The notes: a model not told the origin generated them from the sequence alone. Counted from the first letter of the stretch, positions 15,051 through 24,206 are shown. The stretch is DNA of 64,000 nucleotides from DASXUX01 sp036504595 (GCA_036504595.1 DASXUX010000031.1:124001-188000), one strand, 5' to 3'. A program made the numbers and translations.

Positions 15051-16349
15051 TCACGACTTCAACCCGGTCAGGTCCACTTCCAGTTTCTTGTTCTCCTTTA
15101 GGATGTCGTCCATCGTCAGTTTGGTGTGGCGCAGAGCGGCTTCGCGCGCAAGGACGCAGGTCAGGACGCCATCGACGGCTCGCTGAGCGGTCTCGTTTTC
15201 GTACTTTTCGCCGATGACGTTTTGGTAGAAGGCGGCGATGTTTCGCTGTGCGCCGGCTTCGTAGAGGTTTTCGACTTTGCCCGCGAAGTGCTTGTCGCCG
15301 CCGCGGACGTAGCCTTTTCCGAACCAATACGAGAACAGCGCGTTGGCCGTGGTGCCGAAGATGCGGCAGTCGAGCAGACCGTCGCTGTTGTTGGCCAGAG
15401 CGTGCCCGTAGTGATTGTGGATCAGACCGTCGGCGTATTCGAAGATGACGGAGGACACGTCGTGACTGTCGCCGTGCGGATTCGGACGGGTCAGGTTGGA
15501 AGCGCCCGCGGCGGAGACGGGCTTTTTGCCGAGCGCCCAGATCGCGCAGTCGATGGCGTGGATGTCGAAGTTCCCCAGGTAGCCGCAGCCCATGGCGGTG
15601 TCGTTGCACCAGATCAGGCTCTGCATGCGGCTTTCCAGGTTGGCGGTCTTCGGCGGATCGGAGAACCCGCCGCAGCAGCCGAAAGTCTGAACTTGAGCGA
15701 TCTTGCCGAGAGCTCCGTCTTTCACGCGCTTGTAGACTTCGATGTGCGTCGGGTCGGTCGGCATCTGGTAATCGACGAGGAAGACGCGCTTCTTCTGCGT
15801 GGCGGCTTTTGCGGACGCTTCGATCGACAACGCGCCCGGCACGTCTACTGCGACGGGCTTCGCCATGTAAAGGTGCAGGCCGGCATCTATGACGGCCTTG
15901 GCTTGTTCCGGCATGAAGTAGGGAATGCACTCCAGCGCGACGGCTTCGACGCCGCTTTCGATCAGCTTTTTGTAGCCGGAGAGCGTCGAGAACCGGCGCG
16001 ACTTGTCCACGCCCAGCGTGTCGCCGCACTTGTCCACGACAGTTGGGAAGTAGTCGCAGAGCGCGTGCATTTCGTAGCCGCCGTGCTTCTTGAACAGGCC
16101 CGCGATCCAGCCGCCGCGTCCGCCGTTGCCCACGACGCCGAGCTTGATCTTGCGTTTGTATTCGACCGGGGCCGGCGCCGGCTTCTCTTCGGCATAGACG
16201 GGCGTGTCGCCGTGTGGCGCAATCCTCCTGGATTGCGTGCCTTGATCGACGCAATCCGGGAGGATTGCGCCACTCAGCGGCCCGCACGCCGCGGCGGCCA
16301 GCGCTCCGGTCAGGAAATTGCGGCGGTCGAAGTTTTTCTGTTCGGACAT
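15051..16349 (-). CDS. Tat-exported Gfo/Idh/MocA oxidoreductase with an in-frame palindrome
   Basis: A 432-residue NAD(P)-dependent oxidoreductase. A twin-arginine signal (FDRRNFLTGALAAAACG) directs export of the folded enzyme. A Rossmann domain (IKLGVVGNGGRGGWIAGLFK) and the family catalytic lysine in LYMAKPVAVD follow, then the C-terminal alpha/beta domain. Between the signal and the Rossmann domain, residues 26-45 (ILPDCVDQGTQSRRIAPHG) are encoded by a 58-base palindrome also found at 41304-41365, so the linker is repeat-derived. Substrate is unknown; secreted planctomycete members often act in sugar or sulfated-glycan turnover. A GGCAGCC hairpin follows the stop. Confidence 0.8.
   Translation of the reverse strand: MSEQKNFDRRNFLTGALAAAACGPLSGAILPDCVDQGTQSRRIAPHGDTPVYAEEKPAPAPVEYKRKIKLGVVGNGGRGGWIAGLFKKHGGYEMHALCDYFPTVVDKCGDTLGVDKSRRFSTLSGYKKLIESGVEAVALECIPYFMPEQAKAVIDAGLHLYMAKPVAVDVPGALSIEASAKAATQKKRVFLVDYQMPTDPTHIEVYKRVKDGALGKIAQVQTFGCCGGFSDPPKTANLESRMQSLIWCNDTAMGCGYLGNFDIHAIDCAIWALGKKPVSAAGASNLTRPNPHGDSHDVSSVIFEYADGLIHNHYGHALANNSDGLLDCRIFGTTANALFSYWFGKGYVRGGDKHFAGKVENLYEAGAQRNIAAFYQNVIGEKYENETAQRAVDGVLTCVLAREAALRHTKLTMDDILKENKKLEVDLTGLKS
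16215..16272. repeat. GCGCAATCC palindrome inside a coding region
   Basis: TGGCGCAATCCTCC at the left pairs perfectly with GGAGGATTGCGCCA at the right, and each arm has its own inner GGATTGCG complement. It is in frame within the Tat oxidoreductase and repeated at 41304-41365. Confidence 0.85.
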
Positions 16350-16461
16350 GGAGATGCCCTCCGATTTCTGGGTTGCGCTCTTGTATACACCACCGCGAGT
16401 GGGGGTCCAGGGTATCGGGTATGAGGTATGGCGGCGGCTTGTGATGACTTCGATGATCCGC

Positions 16462-16499
16462 CCCTAGACCCCATACCCCATACCCTATACCCTGCCGTC
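16462..16499. repeat. Stuttering repeat directly before a start codon
   Basis: CCCTAGACCCCATACCCCAT followed by ACCCTATACCCTGCC. It ends at the ATG of the WD40 gene, replacing any ribosome site. Confidence 0.75.
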
Positions 16500-17747
16500 A
16501 TGCGTTTTTCGCTGCGAACACTGACGCTTTTCGTCCTGCTGATCGGCAGTTCCGGGACGCTGTGGTGGAAATGGGAACCGTGGGCGTTGGAGCGGACGCT
16601 GAAAGGGCATACGGATTCGATCAACGGCATCGATCTGTCGCGCGACGGCCGGCGGCTGGTCAGCGCGAGCATGGACAAGACCGCGCGCGTTTGGGATACG
16701 CAAACGGGGGCGGAGGTCGCGGTGCTGAAGGGGCACAGCGGGCCGGTGTATCCGGCGGTATTTTCGCCGGATGGAGAACGGGTCATTAGTGGGGAAACGA
16801 GTGGAATGGTTTGCTTGTGGAATGCCAACACCGGCGCCCAGCTAGTCGCTCTTCAGGAACATACTGGCGCAATCATGTGTGCTTCGTTTTCGCCGGACGG
16901 AACCAAAGCCTTGAGTTGCGACGCTGATAACGGAGCAATCATCTGGGACTGTACCGCAAGAAAGCGACTTCATGCGCTCAATAGTCGTGTTGCTCGCCCC
17001 GACCCATCAATGGATACGACCGCTTGCTTCTCGCCAGATGGGACTCGGGTTCTAACGCTTGGCGCGTCATGCCTTCAGCTATGGGACGCAAAAACGGGGG
17101 AACAACTCAAATTCTCTGAGGAACGCCTCGATCAGACGCTCGCGGCATCGTACTCGCGCGATGGCCGGCTTCTCGCTACGGTCGGAGTTGACGGCTCACT
17201 GCTCATCCGTGATGCACAAAACGCAAAAGTGCAGCGTCAGATCGGGGCTCCAGAACGGCGGCATGTCTCTACACAGGCTTACCTTCCGGCAGCGCAGGTT
17301 ATCTTCTCGCCGGATGCGCGACTCCTTTTCTCCGGCACCGATTCGACAGACATGTACATCCTTGAAGTTGGGAGCGAGCGGCCCTTGGCGGCAATCAACG
17401 CCGACAAAGAGTGTATTTCGGGTTCACGTTTCTCTCCGGACAGTCAGTTGCTCCTTACTACAAGTCTATGGTCAGGCCGCGCGCTGATCTGGCGTACACG
17501 TACTGGCGAGCAACTTCAGTCCCTGAACCCTGAACCGGCTGAGGCGCTTCATCAAGCCCTCTTCTCCCCCGACGGCACCCGCGTCTATGCCGCCGGAGTC
17601 AGCCCCGACATTCAGGTCTGGCACCGCCGCCGTCCCGAATACCGCTGGGGCGCGATCTGCCTCCCCGAATTCTGGCTCACAATCATCCTTGCCAGCGCGC
17701 TGGTGTGGAGCATTCTTCGCGACCGCCGAGAACACGCTCGTGTTTAA
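16500..17747 (+). CDS. Membrane-anchored WD40-repeat protein
   Basis: A 415-residue protein. An N-terminal membrane segment (LRTLTLFVLLIGSSGTLWW) is followed by about eight WD40 repeats (LKGHTDSINGIDLSRDGRRL, FSPDGERVISGETSG and others) and a C-terminal membrane segment (FWLTIILASALVWSIL). It should hold a beta-propeller between two anchors for protein binding. The start at 16500 is abutted by a stuttering repeat with no Shine-Dalgarno sequence; translation may be leaderless or initiated otherwise. The repeat-like ccctgaaccctgaacc is also in frame at 17521-17536 (LNPEP). It resembles the propeller domains of the kinase at 37193-41308. Confidence 0.8.
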   Translation: MRFSLRTLTLFVLLIGSSGTLWWKWEPWALERTLKGHTDSINGIDLSRDGRRLVSASMDKTARVWDTQTGAEVAVLKGHSGPVYPAVFSPDGERVISGETSGMVCLWNANTGAQLVALQEHTGAIMCASFSPDGTKALSCDADNGAIIWDCTARKRLHALNSRVARPDPSMDTTACFSPDGTRVLTLGASCLQLWDAKTGEQLKFSEERLDQTLAASYSRDGRLLATVGVDGSLLIRDAQNAKVQRQIGAPERRHVSTQAYLPAAQVIFSPDARLLFSGTDSTDMYILEVGSERPLAAINADKECISGSRFSPDSQLLLTTSLWSGRALIWRTRTGEQLQSLNPEPAEALHQALFSPDGTRVYAAGVSPDIQVWHRRRPEYRWGAICLPEFWLTIILASALVWSILRDRREHARV

Positions 17748-17894
17748 AACGCTTCTTTCTCTGTGTCCTTTGTGGCTTATCTTGAATAATCCTCGATCCC
17801 GCCCGTCTAATAAGTAAACGTGGCGTCTTGCCATCGTCACAAAACGATGTACAACGCCGGTCGGTGGGGAAGGTCAGCTTTGAGAGGAGTCGCC

Positions 17895-18614
17895 ATGAAA
17901 GCCGTCGCAGTCTGTGTCGCACTGGGTCTGTGTGTGTTAAGTGTTGGCGCCGTCGCGCAAACTGCCGACGATGTTGTCGCACTGGCGCAAAAAGATGTTG
18001 CACCGGAAGTACTGATGGCCTTCGTTGAGACGGCCGACAACGCGTTCAATCTGAGTTCCGAAGACATCATCAAACTCAAGGACGCCAAAGTCCCCGACAA
18101 GGTTGTGGTGGCGATGCTCAAGCATCAGCCGAGCGCTCCGGTGGTCGCCATTCGAAGGTCTGCTCCGCGGTCGCAAGATCAGAACGGAAATGGCAACTGG
18201 AACGACTATCCGGTCCAGCCGCAGCAGCAGGAACGCGTCGTGGTTCGTGAACGCGTCGTCGAACAGCCCTCCACCACGGTGGTCTATCGCGACGCGCCGT
18301 CGGTCGTTTATGCGGATTACTCGCCATATTATTACCCGTACTCGTCTTACTACCCCTCGTACATCAGCCTTGGCTTTGGCGACTACTGCGGCTCCCGATA
18401 CTATGGCGGCTACAACTCCTACCGAGGTGGCTATTACGGCGGACACTCCTACGGCACGCACGTCAATCTTGGCTTCAGCAACTACAGCCACGGCGGGCGA
18501 ACCGGCTATACCACTGGCTTCAACACCGGTTATCGCAGCGGATCGCTGGGCGGCACTGGTTACCGCGGCGGCTCCTTTGGCGGCAGCACCGGTTACCGGG
18601 GCGGCCGACGCTAA
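17895..18614 (+). CDS. Exported Gly/Tyr-rich protein
   Basis: A 239-residue protein with signal peptide MKAVAVCVALGLCVLSVGAV. Residues about 25-80 form a helical module (TADDVVALAQKDVAPEVLMA, LSSEDIIKLKDAKVPDKVVV) seen at the N-terminus of many uncharacterised PVC exported proteins. The rest is a low-complexity tail of Tyr, Gly, Ser and Arg (YYGGYNSYRGGYYGGHSYG), probably disordered or self-associating at the surface. GAGAGGAG precedes the ATG. It ends at a strong terminator. Function is unknown; a structural envelope role is a guess. Confidence 0.7.
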   Translation: MKAVAVCVALGLCVLSVGAVAQTADDVVALAQKDVAPEVLMAFVETADNAFNLSSEDIIKLKDAKVPDKVVVAMLKHQPSAPVVAIRRSAPRSQDQNGNGNWNDYPVQPQQQERVVVRERVVEQPSTTVVYRDAPSVVYADYSPYYYPYSSYYPSYISLGFGDYCGSRYYGGYNSYRGGYYGGHSYGTHVNLGFSNYSHGGRTGYTTGFNTGYRSGSLGGTGYRGGSFGGSTGYRGGRR

Positions 18615-18641
18615 GACATTTTCAGGCTAGCTCTAGCACCA

Positions 18642-18668
18642 GGGCGGACGATGAGTCCGCCCTTTTTA
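18642..18668 (+). terminator. Intrinsic terminator
   Basis: GGGCGGAC-GATGA-GTCCGCCC followed by TTTTTATTT, 28 bases after the stop of the Gly/Tyr-rich gene. It should insulate it from the GH38 gene that follows. Confidence 0.88.
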
Positions 18669-18724
18669 TTTGGCCAGCGGCGGTGGCCGCGCTATCGTCT
18701 GGCTGGACTGCCGGAGAATCGCGC

Positions 18725-21070
18725 GTGGCCGAAGCGACTGCCAAGATTTTCGTTGTCCCCTCATTCCATTACGACGTCGCGTATCTCAAGTCCTACGACG
18801 AATACCTGCCGATCTGCTTTTCCATCATGGATGAAGCGCTGCGCATTCTTGGCCGCAGCCCGCAGTACCGCTTTCTGATCGAACAGGTCATTCTGCTTGA
18901 GGAGTACTGGAATCGCTTCGAGAGCAAGCGCCCGTTGCTCCAACGCTTCGCGCGCGAAGGACGGCTCACGGTCGCGCCGGGCATGTTCGTGATGCCGGAC
19001 ATGAACCATCCGTGCGGCGAATCGATGTTCATGCAGGCAAAGGTCGGCAAGCAGTGGCTGCGCGAGAAACTCGGCATCGAGGCCGACGTGTGCTGGATCG
19101 CCGACTGCTGGGGCCACCACGCACAGCTTCCGCAGATTCTCCAGGCGTGCGGCTATTCGTATTACGTTTTCTGGCGCTGCATGCGGCGCGATGCTCTGCG
19201 CGGCGCGTTTCAATGGGCGGGGATAGATGGCACAACCATTCGCACGCATTGGCTGGCCAAAGGCTACGGCAACCTCCGCTTCCCCTCGCAAGCCGACATC
19301 GTCAACGCTCCGGACCTGGAGCTTGCCGGCTGCGGCCCGGCGCAGGTGCGCGCGCTATGCGAAGAATTGCGGAAGTACAATTCGTCGCCGGCTCTGATGC
19401 TCTGCAACGGCGGCGACTTCATGCAGCCGCAGGCTTCAGCGCCGGACGTTCTCGCGCGCTTGAACAGCGATGGCACGCTGCCGCCGCTCAAATTTGCCGG
19501 TCCGGGCAAGTTCCTCGAGTCCATCGACTGGGCTTCAGCGCCGCAAGTCTCAGGGGAATTCAACAGCGCCCTGCAAGGGACGTTCACATCGAATATTCGC
19601 ATCAAACAGCGCAACCGGCAGCTCACCGGCCGCTTGCTCAGCCTGGAAGCGCTCTCCGTTGTTGCCGGCCAGCCGCGCGATTATGAGCCGATCTGGCGCA
19701 TACTCCTCAAGCAGCAATTCCATGACATCATCTGCGGCACGATTTGTGATAAAGCGTTGCGAGAATGTCTCGCCGAATTCGACGCGGCTGAAGCACAGAT
19801 CGATGAAGCGCTCGGCGCGCTGTCGGAACCGAGCGCTGCGCCGGCGTACTTCAACCCGCTATCGTTCGACCGCGCGGAGGTCATCGAGCGCGACGGTGCG
19901 CGTCTGAGAGTGGAGTTACCGCCGCTCGGGTTCGCGAAAGCGTCCGATGCGCAGCATCTGCCTGACGCGAAACCTGTCGCGCTGCCGTGCGAGTTTGAGA
20001 CGCCGCGTTATCGGGCGCAGATCGGCGCGGACGGACATTTGATCAGCGTTGTGACGAAACCGTCTGGCTCCGAAATCGTTGCTAACCGTGGCACAATACC
20101 GTTTGGCAGCCTGGGCATGCAGCTCGATTACGGTGATTTGTGGCTCAATTTCGAGTCGCCGCTGTCGGGCGGCACGCTGGAATCGGCTCTGACGCAGAAC
20201 CACCGCGATCCGTACGATCGCTCGCAGCCGGGCGAAATCGTCAACCGCGGCACGTTCCGGCCGGCGATTTCGCGCGCGACGGCTGAAGTCCGCGGCGATG
20301 AAGAACTCCTGGTGCGGCAGGAGGGCGTACTGAGTTTCTGGCGGCTGAGCGTTTCCTTCGTCACGCAAGTCAGGCTCTCGCGCAGCCATGCTCGCATCGA
20401 ATATGAGACGACGATTCAACCCGTGGGACGGCACTACCGCATCCGAGCGGCTTTTCCGTCGGCCATCGCGGGCGGGATGATTCGATATGAGATTCCGTAC
20501 GGCATTCAGGAGCGCGGGCAAGCCGAACACATCGCGCAGAACTGGATGGACTACTCCGACCAGCGCGCCGGACTGGCGCTCTTGAACGCGGGCACGCCGG
20601 GGTGCACGGTGGATGACGGAATTTTGCTGCTGACGCTCTTCCGTTCCGCCGCGATGGAATACAAAGCCGAAAGCGCGCTGTCGTCTGCCGAAGGCGTCCC
20701 GCATACCTTCCGCTACGCAATTGTGCCGCACAGCGCGAATGAGGACGTGCTGATCGTCCGCAACGGTTGGGCATTCAACCGGCCGTCGCTGCCGTGTGCG
20801 ATCGCCAAGATCGACCGAGAGCGGTTCGGCATTTCAGGCGCTGACAATGTCTTCATCTCAGCGCTGCGCGCCAGTGGTGGATGTATTTTCCTGCGCGTCT
20901 ACGAAGCGATTGGCCAGCCCGCGCGCGCCAGGCTGCAGATTCCGCGCGAGTTCCAACACGTTGCTCCCGCCAACGGACAGCAGCAGCCGACGGGTGAATT
21001 TCAGAGTTGCGCCTGCGAAATTCCACTCACGCTGAAACCATTCGAGATCCGCGGCTTCCTGTTCCAGTAA
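18725..21070 (+). CDS. Glycoside hydrolase family 38 (alpha-mannosidase-like)
   Basis: A 781-residue enzyme. The N-terminal (beta/alpha)7 barrel starts with PSFHYDVAY, giving the zinc-binding His-x-Asp pair. The nucleophile is Asp127 in WIADCWGHHAQLPQIL. A helical middle domain (LLKQQFHDIICGTICDKALR, including another zinc His) and C-terminal beta-sandwich domains follow, as in retaining alpha-mannosidases. There is no signal peptide, so it is probably cytoplasmic. GTG at 18725 has GGAG 8 bases upstream; a GTG at 18683 is an alternative. It is isolated from the mannosidase partners by strand and converges with the oxidoreductase at 21168. Substrate is inferred from family. Confidence 0.87.
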   Translation: MAEATAKIFVVPSFHYDVAYLKSYDEYLPICFSIMDEALRILGRSPQYRFLIEQVILLEEYWNRFESKRPLLQRFAREGRLTVAPGMFVMPDMNHPCGESMFMQAKVGKQWLREKLGIEADVCWIADCWGHHAQLPQILQACGYSYYVFWRCMRRDALRGAFQWAGIDGTTIRTHWLAKGYGNLRFPSQADIVNAPDLELAGCGPAQVRALCEELRKYNSSPALMLCNGGDFMQPQASAPDVLARLNSDGTLPPLKFAGPGKFLESIDWASAPQVSGEFNSALQGTFTSNIRIKQRNRQLTGRLLSLEALSVVAGQPRDYEPIWRILLKQQFHDIICGTICDKALRECLAEFDAAEAQIDEALGALSEPSAAPAYFNPLSFDRAEVIERDGARLRVELPPLGFAKASDAQHLPDAKPVALPCEFETPRYRAQIGADGHLISVVTKPSGSEIVANRGTIPFGSLGMQLDYGDLWLNFESPLSGGTLESALTQNHRDPYDRSQPGEIVNRGTFRPAISRATAEVRGDEELLVRQEGVLSFWRLSVSFVTQVRLSRSHARIEYETTIQPVGRHYRIRAAFPSAIAGGMIRYEIPYGIQERGQAEHIAQNWMDYSDQRAGLALLNAGTPGCTVDDGILLLTLFRSAAMEYKAESALSSAEGVPHTFRYAIVPHSANEDVLIVRNGWAFNRPSLPCAIAKIDRERFGISGADNVFISALRASGGCIFLRVYEAIGQPARARLQIPREFQHVAPANGQQQPTGEFQSCACEIPLTLKPFEIRGFLFQ

Positions 21071-21076
21071 TCCGTT

Positions 21077-21168
21077 CTGTCCTCTGCGTCCTCCGCGTCC
21101 TCTGCGGCGATCTGTCGTCGTTCAATCCAAAATCCAAAGTCCAAAAGCCGAAATCTAAAATCCAAAAT
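21077..21168. repeat. Two adjoining stuttering repeats between convergent genes
   Basis: CTCTGCGTCCTCCGCGTCCT (21079 on) and, from 21123, CCAAAATCCAAAGTCCAAAA with further variants. The first belongs to the family at 13190-13300. They fill the space between GH38 and the oxidoreductase stop. Confidence 0.8.
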
Positions 21169-22349
21169 CAGAACGCCCGCACCGGCACTTCGGCGCCGCT
21201 CTTCTCCGCCGAAACATAGGCGCTGTAGATGGTCGAAATGCAGTCCGCGCCCAGGCCGCTGTCGCTTTCGACGGATGTGCCGTGAGCGGCGGCGAGGTAG
21301 AAGGCTTCCATCTCCTGATGGTAGCCGGTAAACCAATCTTCGTCGGGCGACGGATTCGACCAGCCTTCCTTCGTGCCGATCTTTTCGACAACGTAAATGT
21401 CTTTGAAATTCGCCGCGACCGGATTGTAGGTCTGCATCGCCGTGTTCGGGTTGATGTTGCAGACCGTGCGGTGGTTGTTCGCCGCGACTTCGAGCCAGTT
21501 GTGGATGCCGCCGAGCACGATGTCGGAGGCGAAGACGTCGGCGATGGTGCCGTCTTCAAAGACGACGTGCATCAGCGAGAAATCATCGATGTCGTGGTAG
21601 TCGGCTCGAATGTGGCCTTCGTCGCGGAAGCCTTTCAGGCGCGTGATCGCGTGTGTGCGAGCGCTCACCGCTTTCGGCAGAATCGGCTTGCCGTTCCGCG
21701 CGCGGCCTTCAACGCGCTTCAGGTACAGCGCGGCGGTGAGCGGATGGCAGCCTTTGCCGATCATCACGCCGCCGCCGGAGAACTTCCAGTATGCGTAGGT
21801 CTTTGCGTGCGAACCGGAGTGCGCTTCTTCGCCGTGCATCCATAAAATCTGCGCCCCGGTTTTTTCGATGATCTCGCGTTCCTTCTGTACGGCGGGAGCG
21901 TAGACCCAGTTTTCAGCGTAGAAGATTTTGCCCTTGCTCTTCTTTTCGGCGGCGAGCATGCGTTCGACGCTCGCCAGCGCATGATCCAGCGCGGCCTGCT
22001 TGGGGAAGCGATCGCCGTTGAAGGAATCCGAGCCGTCGCCGAAGTAGCCGGTCATCGGCTTTTCGCAGATGGCGAAGCGGTCGCGCTTGAGCGCCGCCAC
22101 GAGGACCTCTTCGTGAGCGATCGGAGGCACGCAGGCGTGGACGACGTCGGCGCTTTCGACTAAAGCGTCCAGGCTGTCGAACACTTTCAGCCCGCGCTTG
22201 GCGCCGTATTCCTTGGCCTGCTGCATGTCGGCGGAAAAGACGCCCGCAATCTGAACGTCCACGCCATGCACGCGCTGCAGCGCCTCATAGTGGAAGCAGG
22301 CCGCAAAGCCGGTCCCGACGATGCCCGACCGCACAGTTTTCTTCGCCAC
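21168..22349 (-). CDS. Gfo/Idh/MocA-family oxidoreductase
   Basis: A 393-residue cytoplasmic enzyme. The Rossmann motif GIVGTGFAACFHYEA is at residues 9-23, the family lysine lies in FAICEKPMTG, and the C-terminal domain contains GGGVMIGKGCHPLTA, where the His is a usual catalytic residue. Members oxidise sugar or inositol hydroxyls with NAD(P). The GTG start at 22349 follows GGAGACAG. It is downstream of a Tat-exported relative and of ThuA in the same orientation, which suggests a pathway through keto-sugars. Exact substrate is unknown. Confidence 0.8.
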   Translation of the reverse strand: MAKKTVRSGIVGTGFAACFHYEALQRVHGVDVQIAGVFSADMQQAKEYGAKRGLKVFDSLDALVESADVVHACVPPIAHEEVLVAALKRDRFAICEKPMTGYFGDGSDSFNGDRFPKQAALDHALASVERMLAAEKKSKGKIFYAENWVYAPAVQKEREIIEKTGAQILWMHGEEAHSGSHAKTYAYWKFSGGGVMIGKGCHPLTAALYLKRVEGRARNGKPILPKAVSARTHAITRLKGFRDEGHIRADYHDIDDFSLMHVVFEDGTIADVFASDIVLGGIHNWLEVAANNHRTVCNINPNTAMQTYNPVAANFKDIYVVEKIGTKEGWSNPSPDEDWFTGYHQEMEAFYLAAAHGTSVESDSGLGADCISTIYSAYVSAEKSGAEVPVRAF

Positions 22350-22373
22350 GTTCTGTCTCCTGATTGCCGTTTG

Positions 22374-22494
22374 TGTGGCACGGGCAGGCCGCCAGAGCGG
22401 CTTCTTGCTCTGGCGGATTGCCCGTGAATCCGGCGCCCTTTGCACGGGCAATCCGCGCCACAAAAAAACGTGGCACGACCTGCCCGTGCCACAC
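22374..22494. repeat. Cluster of TGGCACGGGCAG palindromes
   Basis: Nested inverted copies of GTGGCACGGGCAG and CTGCCCGTGCCAC, with inner GCCAGAGC/GCTCTGGC and CGGGCAATCCG/CGGATTGCCCG pairs. The right end is 2-4 bases from the TAG stop of the gene at 22497. It is related to the GGCAGCC hairpins. Confidence 0.75.
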
Positions 22495-22496
22495 CC

Positions 22497-23960
22497 CTAC
22501 ATCTCCCAGCCCTTCCGGTATTCGCGCGTGACCCACTGATTCAGCTCGGGCATGTTCGTGCACTTCATCGCCTTGCCGTCCCACTCGACTTTCTTGCCGA
22601 CGCCGGCTTTGGCCGCGAGTTTGGCGGCCAGCATCGCTTCGGTGAAGGGGCCGGAGTAATCGGTGAAGTTGGAGCACGGCGGAGTCGCGCGGCCTTTGGC
22701 CGCCTGGATGAAATCGTCAAAAATCAACTCGCCACCGCTTCCCTCCGTGCGCGCAATGCGCGGAATCGACGGCGCGGGTTTCGGGAAGGCCTTGTGCTGT
22801 TCTTCGGGGATGATGCGGGGGCCGTCGCTGCGGTCGCCGGTAACCATGTACCCCTTTTCACCGACGTATAGCGTGCCGGCGCCTCCGAAGTTGCGGCCGT
22901 ATTTCTTTTCGAGCTCCACGACCAGTGGCGGACGCGCCTCGTCTTCCTTCTTGTAGTCGGGCTCCACGTTTGCCTTGTTGTGGTCGCGCGGCGAACCCTT
23001 CTTCGCGCCGTCGTACCAGAACATTTTGAGCGGCGGCATGTCGCCGCGAGCGGGGAAGTCCCAGCGGAGGACGTCCATCGCCGGAAAGCCCTCGGGATTC
23101 CCCGGCCGCATGTCCACCATCTCGCAGCTAACCGGCAGGCCGGGTTTCAGTGCGAAGAAGACGCCGTCGAGCACGTGATGGCCCCAGCCGCCGAGCATGC
23201 CGTAGGCGGCGAAATCCCACCAGCCGAGCCAGCCGACCGTGTGCAGGCCGTCGTGGTATTCGCGGAACGGCGCGGGGCCAAGCCATTCGTCCCAGTTCAA
23301 GCCTTTGGGAACGGGCTTGGTGGGCGGACGAATTCCGCCGGCGTACTGCGTGCCTTTCCAGCTATGCGTTTCGAGAACCTTGCCGATGGCTCCGGCCTGA
23401 ATGTATTCGACAAAGACGCGCGTGGCTTCACTGGCGTGGCCCTGGTTGCCCATCTGCGTGGCCACTTTGCATTCTTTGGCGGTCTCGCCGAGTTTGCGCG
23501 CTTCATAGACGCTATAGGTCAGCGGCTTTTCGCAGTAGACATGCTTGCCCGCTTTCATCGCCATCATCGCGGCCAGAGCGTGCTGATGATCGGGCGTGGC
23601 GATGAACACGGCGTCGAAGTCCTTCGGCATTTCGTCGAAGAGCTTGCGGTAGCCGACAAACGTTTTGATTTTTGACGGATCGTGCGCCGCGAAGCGGTAT
23701 TTCTTCGCATTGCCTTCGTCGCACACCCACTTGATCGCCTTCGCCGAATTGTTCTCGTCCACGTCGCAGTACGCGACGATCTTCTCGTGAGCGGCCGCTT
23801 CGATGTGGGCCGCACCGCGCCGGCCGCAGCCGATCACGACGCAATTCAGCTTGGAATTGGGCGCGGCATCGGCCATCACGTATGGCCCGCCCAGCGCGCT
23901 CGCTCCAGCCACCGCGGCGGCGCCTTTCAGGAAGGATCTACGAGAGAATTTGCCGGCCAT
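22497..23960 (-). CDS. Tat-exported Gfo/Idh/MocA oxidoreductase
   Basis: A 487-residue enzyme with twin-arginine signal KFSRRSFLKGAAAVAGASAL. The Rossmann segment LNCVVIGCGRRGAAHIEAA and the EKP triad (HVYCEKPLTYSVYEA) fit the family, and the C-terminal half matches the long secreted planctomycete subfamily (GWWDFAAYGMLGGWGHHVLD). AGGAGGG lies before the ATG at 23960. It is likely periplasmic and probably acts with ThuA and the cytoplasmic oxidoreductase downstream on a sugar derivative. No lipobox is present. Confidence 0.85.
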   Translation of the reverse strand: MAGKFSRRSFLKGAAAVAGASALGGPYVMADAAPNSKLNCVVIGCGRRGAAHIEAAAHEKIVAYCDVDENNSAKAIKWVCDEGNAKKYRFAAHDPSKIKTFVGYRKLFDEMPKDFDAVFIATPDHQHALAAMMAMKAGKHVYCEKPLTYSVYEARKLGETAKECKVATQMGNQGHASEATRVFVEYIQAGAIGKVLETHSWKGTQYAGGIRPPTKPVPKGLNWDEWLGPAPFREYHDGLHTVGWLGWWDFAAYGMLGGWGHHVLDGVFFALKPGLPVSCEMVDMRPGNPEGFPAMDVLRWDFPARGDMPPLKMFWYDGAKKGSPRDHNKANVEPDYKKEDEARPPLVVELEKKYGRNFGGAGTLYVGEKGYMVTGDRSDGPRIIPEEQHKAFPKPAPSIPRIARTEGSGGELIFDDFIQAAKGRATPPCSNFTDYSGPFTEAMLAAKLAAKAGVGKKVEWDGKAMKCTNMPELNQWVTREYRKGWEM

Positions 23961-24019
23961 GATTTGCCCTCCTGATAGCAGATTGTGTCTGCGTCCCGCC
24001 TAGCCCGGACAAGCCGGAA

Positions 24020-24165
24020 ACAGAAAAATCCGAAATCCGAAATTCGAAAGAAACATCAAACAGCAAAACAGCAAAACTGCTGGTCACAACGCTCCGGTTT
24101 GACTCTTTTCTGTTTTGCCGTTTTTCCCTTTCCTTCGGATTTCGAGTTTTGCTGTTTCGAGTTTC
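24020..24165. repeat. Opposed stuttering repeats, ccgaaattcgaa and aacagcaaaa types
   Basis: Left half carries CCGAAATCCGAAATTCGAAA then AACAGCAAAACAGCAAAAC; the right half carries TTCGGATTTCGAG and TTTTGCTGTTTCGAG. The halves are inverted copies that can pair over about 140 bases. Confidence 0.75.
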
Positions 24166-24166
24166 A

Positions 24167-24193
24167 GAATCTTGTCCAAAAAGCACAAGATTC
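24167..24193. other. Hairpin after the ThuA gene
   Basis: GAATCTTGT / ACAAGATTC, a perfect 9-bp stem with a 9-base loop, 13 bases beyond the stop of ThuA on the minus strand. There is no T-tract, so terminator function is uncertain. The sequence resembles 6313-6330. Confidence 0.55.
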
Positions 24194-24206
24194 ATGCACG
24201 AAGCGC

